5,114 nucleotides of DNA from Chitinophaga pinensis. GTDB taxonomy: Bacteria > Bacteroidota > Bacteroidia > AKYH767-A > OLB10. The translations under genes were made by a program, and so were the position numbers. Position 1 is the stretch's first letter. Each line of letters begins with the position of its first letter. Of the stretch, positions 1-5,114 are shown piece after piece. Where the stretch lies: positions 1-5,114 of the forward strand of contig CAMBYJ010000160.1 of the NCBI GenBank assembly GCA_945872015.1, in the 5' to 3' direction. The notes below the pieces were generated by a model, which saw nothing but the letters and a program-made list of their open reading frames with translations, made no database searches and was not told where the DNA came from.

Positions 1-586
1 CATACTGATCCTTTGCCCATGCTTCACTATGGCGATAACCTTCGATGGTATGGTCATTCACAATTTTAATTGAAGAACCAAGCACCTTATCACGATGCAT
101 CAAATCAAGTAAAACTGATGGTGTAAATAAAGAAGGATAAGTATATCTCTGCACACCAACTCGCGTTGATGCTGTCATTTCACATTTAATCTTGTTATCA
201 TTCAACATCACTGAATAATAACCTGGTGATGCCTTCTCAGAAGCATGATTAAAAGGAGAACCATTAACTATCGGATCAAATGAAATTTTATCTGTACCTG
301 GCATCAATAAAACATCACCATAATCGCTACAACCTGTTCCACTTAAATGAGTATGCGAGAAACCATAAATTAAAGAATCGTTATACCAATAACCTCCGCA
401 ACCTTCCCAACTCGATTCGTTGCGGGTATCTGGACTCACCTGCACCATTCCGTAAGGGACAGTCGCTCCCGGATACGTATGGCCAACGCCTCCAGTACCA
501 ATCATTGGGTTTACATATGTACTAAAGTCTTGCGAATACGAATTGTAAGATGCAAGAAATAAAAGCGTGTAAATAAATTTTTTCAT
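1..586 (-). CDS. GH92 family alpha-mannosidase, N-terminal part (3' end beyond left edge)
   Basis: Seen: an open frame of 195 codons starts at ATG 584-586 and runs off the left edge. An in-frame TAG at 614-616 rules out an earlier start. Residues 1-18 form a Sec signal peptide (MKKFIYTLLFLASYNSYS, cleavage before QD) with no lipobox Cys, so a soluble periplasmic or secreted enzyme is expected. The mature N-terminus carries the GH92 hallmarks: VNPMIGTGG (25-33), HTYPGATVPYGMVQVSPDTR (36-55), GCGGYWY (62-68) and GFSHTHLSGTG (75-85). Known of the family: GH92 enzymes are calcium-dependent, inverting exo-alpha-mannosidases of usually about 700-770 residues, acting on N-glycans or yeast mannan. 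Only the N-terminal beta-sandwich domain is present here. The catalytic carboxylates, calcium ligands and most residues that set linkage preference lie beyond the edge, so alpha-1,2 versus alpha-1,3 or other specificity cannot be judged. It is last of the three visible genes, 43 bp after the beta-mannosidase. The family call is very secure; activity is inferred. Confidence 0.95.
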   Translation of the reverse strand, partial: MKKFIYTLLFLASYNSYSQDFSTYVNPMIGTGGVGHTYPGATVPYGMVQVSPDTRNESSWEGCGGYWYNDSLIYGFSHTHLSGTGCSDYGDVLLMPGTDKISFDPIVNGSPFNHASEKASPGYYSVMLNDNKIKCEMTASTRVGVQRYTYPSLFTPSVLLDLMHRDKVLGSSIKIVNDHTIEGYRHSEAWAKDQY

Positions 587-629
587 CCCTTCGAAAATAA
601 GAAATGAAATAGACTATCCCAACAAAATA
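587..629 (-). other. Short intergenic gap between GH2 and GH92 genes
   Basis: This is a 43-bp AT-rich spacer. I see no hairpin followed by a T-run, so no intrinsic terminator, and no convincing Bacteroidota promoter (TTTG about 20 bases before TAnnTTTG). A purine run GAAGGG (587-592) touches the GH92 ATG directly, which is too close for a normal Shine-Dalgarno site, so initiation probably relies on the AT-rich leader. The spacer fits internal read-through within one operon. Confidence 0.6.
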
Positions 630-3146
630 CTACTTAACTGTATTAAGCGATTCAAACACTAGTTCTGTAATATCACCTATAAACGGAATTACCAAATTCG
701 AATTAGGCAAAAGGTGCACTCCATTTAGGTCCTTAGAAATTATTCCATTTTTATTAGTAACACGAAGTCCGTAAACAAATTTATCATTGGTAATTTCAAT
801 TTCCTTCTCATTCAACCTTGATACTTTGATACCTGGATCTATCAATGGTAAGTCTTTAGGCATACCGTTAAAATGCCAGCAAGATGTGATGAGCTTACCA
901 TCTTCTGAAGTAAGTCGAAGTTGATAAATTACATTTCTGTTTTTGTCGGAAACCATTTGCAGAATTCCATATTTCTGAACAGAATCAGGATAAAGCGTAA
1001 TTGGATTTTGTTCGTAATTCCAAGGCGCGTCAATCGTGTTCGTTGTTGCTTGAATAATCTGCAGTTTAGCTTTTATAAGTGATGAACTTCCGTTGTAAAT
1101 TTTCAAATCCCATTGACGATTGTTGGTATCGACGAACATCACAATATCCTCATACGCTTTTGCAATGGATGAATACAACATTTTAGGTTGCATACTGTAA
1201 TCAATACTACTCCAGGAAATTGAAGGCCATGCATCATTTAGCTGCCAGAAGAGCGTACCTGCACAAAAAGGATAACTCGTTCGATGAATTAAAGCTGTTC
1301 TTGAAATTTCCTCTGCTTGCATTAACTGTGATAAATAGGCAAACGAAGAATCTGTCTTAACCAAAGGATAATCTCTGCTTAAATAGGTAGCAATCGTTTC
1401 AAATCCGCGAGGATGTTTTTGATGATAACGGACACGCATATCCGTAGAATCGATTGAGCCTGCATATTTCATTAAAAGCTGATTTGATGGATAACCCTGA
1501 AAGCCAAATTCGCTCATAAAACGAGGAATACGATTATGATAATTTGCAAATGGTTCGAATCCCCACCATACACCCCAATAATGACAATCACCTTCGGTTA
1601 AACTTAACTTTCGTCCCCACCCATTCTTAGGAGAAGAAGGCCAATAGATTGTTTGCGGCGCTATAGAATCAATGACTGAAGGAATTAATTTTTCAAACAA
1701 ATTGATATAATCAGTTTGCACTTTTGCAGAATCCTGTGCTGAATAATTCAATTGCTTTTGCCAGCCCCAGTTATTCCAACCTTCTGAAATTTCATTGTTA
1801 CCACAAAACAAAGCAATACAAGGGTGACTACTTAAACGTTTTACTTCCTGTGTAATTTCTGCTTTTACTGATGAAAGGAAATTGTTATCGCTGGGATACA
1901 TCGCGCAAGCAAACATAAAATCCTGCCATACTAATATTCCATATTCATCACAATAATCGTAAAACGCTTCTGGCAAATAATATCCTCCACCCCATACACG
2001 AATCATATTCATATTTGCCTCGTGCGTCATCTTTACGAGATTGATATAAATCGAATCAGGTGTGGAAGCAGGGAACATTCCAGCAGGAACGATATTTACT
2101 CCTTTCATAAACGTTGGCTTTCCATTTACAATAAATTTAAATGAAGAACCATTTGCATCTTTTGATTGATCTAATCTTATATCTCTGAAAGAAATTCTTT
2201 TCGATAATTTTTGTCCGTTAAAATCAAATGCAACAAAATAATAATTCTTATCTGAATTCTTTTCTATACTCCATAACTCTGCATTTTTAATAACACTATT
2301 AATTTTAATCGTATTATTTCCTTTTGATAATTTTATTGTCGTATCTCGTTGAATCAAGTCAAAATAAACAGGTATAATAACATCCTGCATAATTCCGGGC
2401 TTTTGAAATCGAGAAAGATAATAGATGCATTGAATAGAAGTATCTTTTTCAGAATAGAAATCGATCAACGTTGTTGTCTCGTAATCACTACTGTTGATTG
2501 GTCTATTACTCACCGATAAGTTTTGAAGAAAAACATTTTTAAAAAAGAACAATTCAACTGGTTTCCAAATACCGATTGTTTTAATTTTTGGAGCAAAGTC
2601 CCAACCATATTGATACTGCGCTTTGCGTGTATGTACGCGATTACCTTCGGGAAGTTGATAGCTAAGCGCTTTTATTTTTGATTGCTCAATAGAATCGATT
2701 GGTAAAAAACGAATTTCAAGATGATTATTTTTTTGAAGGAAACGACTAACGGGAATATCCGTTTTTAAAAACATATTATCATTAAAAAACAAAAGCGAAT
2801 CATTCAAAAAAACCTGCGCGTACGTATCTAATCCGTTAAAGCGAATAACTGCATTTTTATTCAGCTCAACATCGGCACACGTAAAATCACATTCGTAAAT
2901 AATGGTAGATTTTTCAAGCTTATTTAATGCACTATCGATATTTTCATAATAAGGATCGGCGATTTTCTTCTCTTTGATTAAATCACTTTGAACATCACCA
3001 GGAACAGTAGCCTTGTAACTTTTATTCTCTCCTTTGACGGTAAACTTCCAATCACCTAAAACCCGCTTTGATATTTGTTGAGCATAAGATGATAAACAAA
3101 GTAGCCAAAAGAAAAAACTTAAAACAGCAATGTGTTTACTTTTCAT
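630..3146 (-). CDS. GH2 family beta-mannosidase, secreted, complete
   Basis: Likely hydrolyses terminal beta-linked mannose (retaining), such as the core Man-beta-1,4-GlcNAc of N-glycans or manno-oligosaccharides. Seen, counting from the ATG at 3144-3146 (838 residues): signal peptide 1-22 (KSKHIAVLSFFFWLLCLSSYA, no lipobox); sugar-binding jelly roll about 28-200 with the beta-mannosidase signature VPGDVQSDLI (48-57) and DPYY (64-67); KAQYQYGWDFAP (175-186); Ig-like domain about 205-325; TIM barrel about 330-660 with MIRVWGGGYY (381-390) and VWQDFMFAC (406-414). The acid/base is Glu452 in CGNNE (codon 1791-1793) and the nucleophile is Glu546 in MSEFGFQ (codon 1509-1511). FWQLNDAWPSISW (633-645) closes the barrel, and a C-terminal beta-sandwich follows. 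Length matches secreted Bacteroidota beta-mannosidases. The start at 3146 is preferred over an in-frame ATG at 3161 because it gives a standard signal peptide and has an A-rich leader just upstream; the longer form adds five residues (MVKRK). There is no type IX sorting tail. GH2 exo-beta-glucosaminidase is the nearest alternative, but the GNNE motif argues against it. Confidence 0.95.
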   Translation of the reverse strand: MKSKHIAVLSFFFWLLCLSSYAQQISKRVLGDWKFTVKGENKSYKATVPGDVQSDLIKEKKIADPYYENIDSALNKLEKSTIIYECDFTCADVELNKNAVIRFNGLDTYAQVFLNDSLLFFNDNMFLKTDIPVSRFLQKNNHLEIRFLPIDSIEQSKIKALSYQLPEGNRVHTRKAQYQYGWDFAPKIKTIGIWKPVELFFFKNVFLQNLSVSNRPINSSDYETTTLIDFYSEKDTSIQCIYYLSRFQKPGIMQDVIIPVYFDLIQRDTTIKLSKGNNTIKINSVIKNAELWSIEKNSDKNYYFVAFDFNGQKLSKRISFRDIRLDQSKDANGSSFKFIVNGKPTFMKGVNIVPAGMFPASTPDSIYINLVKMTHEANMNMIRVWGGGYYLPEAFYDYCDEYGILVWQDFMFACAMYPSDNNFLSSVKAEITQEVKRLSSHPCIALFCGNNEISEGWNNWGWQKQLNYSAQDSAKVQTDYINLFEKLIPSVIDSIAPQTIYWPSSPKNGWGRKLSLTEGDCHYWGVWWGFEPFANYHNRIPRFMSEFGFQGYPSNQLLMKYAGSIDSTDMRVRYHQKHPRGFETIATYLSRDYPLVKTDSSFAYLSQLMQAEEISRTALIHRTSYPFCAGTLFWQLNDAWPSISWSSIDYSMQPKMLYSSIAKAYEDIVMFVDTNNRQWDLKIYNGSSSLIKAKLQIIQATTNTIDAPWNYEQNPITLYPDSVQKYGILQMVSDKNRNVIYQLRLTSEDGKLITSCWHFNGMPKDLPLIDPGIKVSRLNEKEIEITNDKFVYGLRVTNKNGIISKDLNGVHLLPNSNLVIPFIGDITELVFESLNTVK

Positions 3147-3161
3147 TTTTCTTTTTACCAT
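3136..3161 (-). other. Overlap of GH20 stop and GH2 start region (translational coupling)
   Basis: The GH20 stop codon TAA lies at 3136-3138, downstream of both candidate GH2 starts: ATG 3144-3146 (11-bp overlap) and ATG 3159-3161 (26-bp overlap), in a different frame. The stretch just upstream of the 3146 ATG is GGTAAAAAGAAAA, the A-rich leader type favoured in Bacteroidota, whereas the 3161 ATG is preceded by the less A-rich GAAGTGATGGTTT. A ribosome finishing GH20 would end within a few bases of the GH2 start, so coupled translation is plausible. The overlap itself is seen; the coupling is inferred. Confidence 0.7.
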
Positions 3162-5114
3162 AAACCATCACTTCGCTTATAAACAACCAGCTATTAGAGC
3201 CTGCACCAGGATTTCCCACAGGTACTTTCCCTATTGACTTCACTGTGATATCTACTTTACTTGAAACAAAAGGTTTGCTACAAACGATTGAACAAATTGC
3301 ATTTTCATTTTTAAGAACTTCAATTGCATTAAGGCTATCGTTTTGAACAATCATTTTAGCAGGCGAATGAATCCAGCTTCCACGATCATTGAGATAAAAC
3401 ACTTTCACACTATCAATAGCAAATGTATCTTGCATATCAACTGTAAGCACAGCATCCTTACCAAGCCATCCTAACCAATGCTTGGTTGTCCATGGGAACT
3501 CACCAATAATACCATCGGTTAATGTAGCAGGGGGATTTGCATAATTACCTTTCGTTGGAGTTAATACGGTAACGTTAGCACCTGACGAAGGCGCGATAGT
3601 TAAGTTCTTTATTAATGTAACTGTATCTGTATTTAAAACGCTTCTAATTTTTAAAACACCAGACTCGTCAACTGAAATTGGATCGGTGTAGGAATCATAA
3701 TCACCATCATTCCATGATAAATCGATTTGCTGATTTTCCTTTGGTGTAACGCTAATCGTTAATTCGCCAATAATTTCAGATGCACTAATTGTAACTGCTG
3801 GACGTAAATAGCTTTTTGCAAAATTGACATTCCACTTTTTCAAGAGCGACTGATGCTTGATAACATTTTTCTCGAAACGAGGATAATTGTGAGTTAAAGA
3901 ATCAGACCATAGTACTTCACTCAATGCTTCTAATCGAGGGAACAACATATACTCCACTTGTTTAGTATCATACATGTATTCTGTCCACAGATTTGCTTGC
4001 GCTCCTAATATATACTTCCGTTGTTCACCTTTTAATGTATCAGGTATTGGCTGATAAGCATATACTTTTTCGAGTGGAGTAAATCCTCCGATAGCAAGCG
4101 GCTCTAAATTTTTCTCGCCTTGATAATGATCAAAATAACAATGAGAACCAGGAGTCATGATTGCATAATGATTTGAAGTTGCAGCTGCAATACCTCCTTC
4201 TATTCCTTGCCAGCTCATAACTGTTGCATTTTGCGCGAGACCACCTTCTAAAATCTCATCCCAACCAATTAGTTTTTTTCCTTTCGATTCAAGAATCTTT
4301 TCTATGCGCTGAATAAAATAGCTTTGTAATTCGAGTTCATCTTTCAAGTTGTTTTTCTTTTTTACTTCCTGACAAATAGGACATTCTTTCCAACGTGATT
4401 TAGGACATTCATCTCCACCAATATGGATATATTCAGAAGGAAAAAGATGTGCTACCTCATCAAGAATATCATCTAAAAATTTAAACGTTGATTCTTTGTT
4501 ACAAAACACATCATCAAATCCACCCCAACCAGTTGATACCTGAAATGTACCACCTTTACAAGAAAACTCAGGATAAGAAGCTAATGCTGCCATTGAATGT
4601 CCTGGCATTTCAATTTCAGGAATAATCGTTACACCGCGAGCAGTGGCATATTTAATTACCTCTTTAATTTCTTTTTGCGTGTAATAACCACCATAAGGAA
4701 TCGAATCGATTTTATGATCACGATAAGGGCCTATCATACTACCTGCACGATTAGCACCAACCGATGTAAGCTTCGGATATTTTTTAATTTCAATTCTCCA
4801 GCCTTGATCATCTACCAAATGCCAATGAAAAGTATTCATTTTATAAAGTGCGATTAAGTCGATGTATTTTTTGATAAAAGTAACATCAAAAAAATGTCGT
4901 GATACATCGAGATGCACACCACGATAACCAAATTGTGGATTATCGTTAATTGTTAAACAAGGAATCTGATTATTATGCTCAGAAGCATACCAAGCAAGTT
5001 GAGTGACTGTTGCTAATCCACGAATCATTCCTTTTTTACCTGCAACTAATTCGATTTTGGCGGATGTAACGGTAAGGCTATACCCTTCAGAAGTATTATG
5101 CTTATCTACTTTTA
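3136..5114 (-). CDS. GH20 family beta-N-acetylhexosaminidase with C-terminal accessory domains (5' end beyond right edge)
   Basis: Likely removes terminal beta-GlcNAc/GalNAc by the substrate-assisted GH20 mechanism. The first visible Met (5026-5028) is internal: 28 more in-frame codons run to the edge (…TSEGYSLTVTSAKIELVAG…) and match the end of the usual N-terminal GH20b domain, so roughly 60-100 residues plus any signal peptide are missing. Numbered from that Met: GYRGVHLDVSRHF (34-46, substrate Arg36); FHWHLVDDQGWRIE (67-80); PEIEMPGH (137-144); catalytic pair Asp206-Glu207 in HIGGDE (codons 4408-4413); GWDEIL (255-260); MSWQG (271-275); YFDHYQ (298-303); GAQANLWTEYM (342-352). After the barrel (about 35-380), residues about 411-480 look like a chitobiase-type C-terminal beta domain. 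About 485-625 resembles a discoidin/F5-8 type C (CBM32-like) module, with the DG of TLTDGIIGE and VKVFYLNDRG. There is no evident type IX sorting tail. All GH20 catalytic residues I can check are intact. Specificity within GH20 (hexosaminidase versus lacto-N-biosidase) is not proven, but exo-hexosaminidase is by far the likeliest. Confidence 0.95.
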   Translation of the reverse strand, partial: KVDKHNTSEGYSLTVTSAKIELVAGKKGMIRGLATVTQLAWYASEHNNQIPCLTINDNPQFGYRGVHLDVSRHFFDVTFIKKYIDLIALYKMNTFHWHLVDDQGWRIEIKKYPKLTSVGANRAGSMIGPYRDHKIDSIPYGGYYTQKEIKEVIKYATARGVTIIPEIEMPGHSMAALASYPEFSCKGGTFQVSTGWGGFDDVFCNKESTFKFLDDILDEVAHLFPSEYIHIGGDECPKSRWKECPICQEVKKKNNLKDELELQSYFIQRIEKILESKGKKLIGWDEILEGGLAQNATVMSWQGIEGGIAAATSNHYAIMTPGSHCYFDHYQGEKNLEPLAIGGFTPLEKVYAYQPIPDTLKGEQRKYILGAQANLWTEYMYDTKQVEYMLFPRLEALSEVLWSDSLTHNYPRFEKNVIKHQSLLKKWNVNFAKSYLRPAVTISASEIIGELTISVTPKENQQIDLSWNDGDYDSYTDPISVDESGVLKIRSVLNTDTVTLIKNLTIAPSSGANVTVLTPTKGNYANPPATLTDGIIGEFPWTTKHWLGWLGKDAVLTVDMQDTFAIDSVKVFYLNDRGSWIHSPAKMIVQNDSLNAIEVLKNENAICSIVCSKPFVSSKVDITVKSIGKVPVGNPGAGSNSWLFISEVMVYGKKKNEK

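Noticed and set aside
280..525. Plus-strand open frame of 81 codons starting MKFYLYLAS
   Set aside because: It is fully antisense to the GH92 gene, whose minus-strand translation gives unmistakable family motifs. The plus-strand product is low-complexity and unlike any family I know.
587..640. Possible promoter for the GH92 gene: TTTTGTTGGG followed by TATTTCAT on the minus strand
   Set aside because: A TTTG is present, but the downstream element matches TAnnTTTG poorly and the gap is short. Such strings are common by chance in AT-rich DNA.
3128..3146. GH2 signal peptide cysteine (WLLCLSS) as a lipoprotein lipobox
   Set aside because: WLLC does not fit the L-[AS]-[GA]-C consensus, and a normal signal peptidase I site (SSYA before QQ) follows five residues later.
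4597..4857. Plus-strand open frame of 86 codons starting MSWHFNFRNN
   Set aside because: It is antisense to the conserved GH20 barrel core (FHWHLVDDQGWR and PEIEMPGH region) and is a shadow of that gene.
1..5114. Search for tRNA/rRNA, CRISPR repeats, insertion-sequence ends, long direct or inverted repeats, and frameshifts
   Set aside because: Nothing convincing was seen by eye. Coding sequence fills nearly the whole window and every frame is intact, with catalytic motifs in place for the two genes where they can be inspected.

Overview
The window reads as a piece of a Bacteroidota chromosome. The evidence is AT-rich DNA, signal peptides that end just before Gln (…SYA|QQ and …SYS|QD), A-rich rather than strong Shine-Dalgarno leaders, and a tight run of secreted glycoside hydrolases on one strand. 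I cannot name a genus. The layout could fit a free-living or a host-associated member.

All three genes lie on the minus strand, so transcription runs from right to left. From 5114 to 3136 is a family GH20 beta-N-acetylhexosaminidase. Its 5' end is cut off by the right edge, and its reading frame is open through to base 5114. From 3146 (or 3161) to 630 is a complete family GH2 beta-mannosidase, whose start overlaps the end of the GH20 gene. After a 43-bp gap, from 586 to 1, comes the first 195 codons of a family GH92 alpha-mannosidase cut off by the left edge. The long plus-strand frames at 280-525 and 4597-4857 are antisense shadows of these genes.

The three activities fit together as an exo-acting set for N-glycans. 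GH92 would trim alpha-linked mannose, GH2 would remove the single beta-linked core mannose (Man-beta-1,4-GlcNAc), and GH20 would remove terminal GlcNAc/GalNAc from antennae or the exposed core. The two visible N-termini carry Sec signal peptides without a lipobox, and the two visible C-termini carry no obvious type IX sorting domain, so the periplasm is the likely site of action. The overlap and the short gap suggest one operon. No SusC/SusD pair, regulator, transporter, endoglycosidase, mobile element, RNA gene or CRISPR array is visible. The window is a clear but conventional polysaccharide/glycoprotein-utilisation segment, and I see no sign of a previously undescribed system in it.
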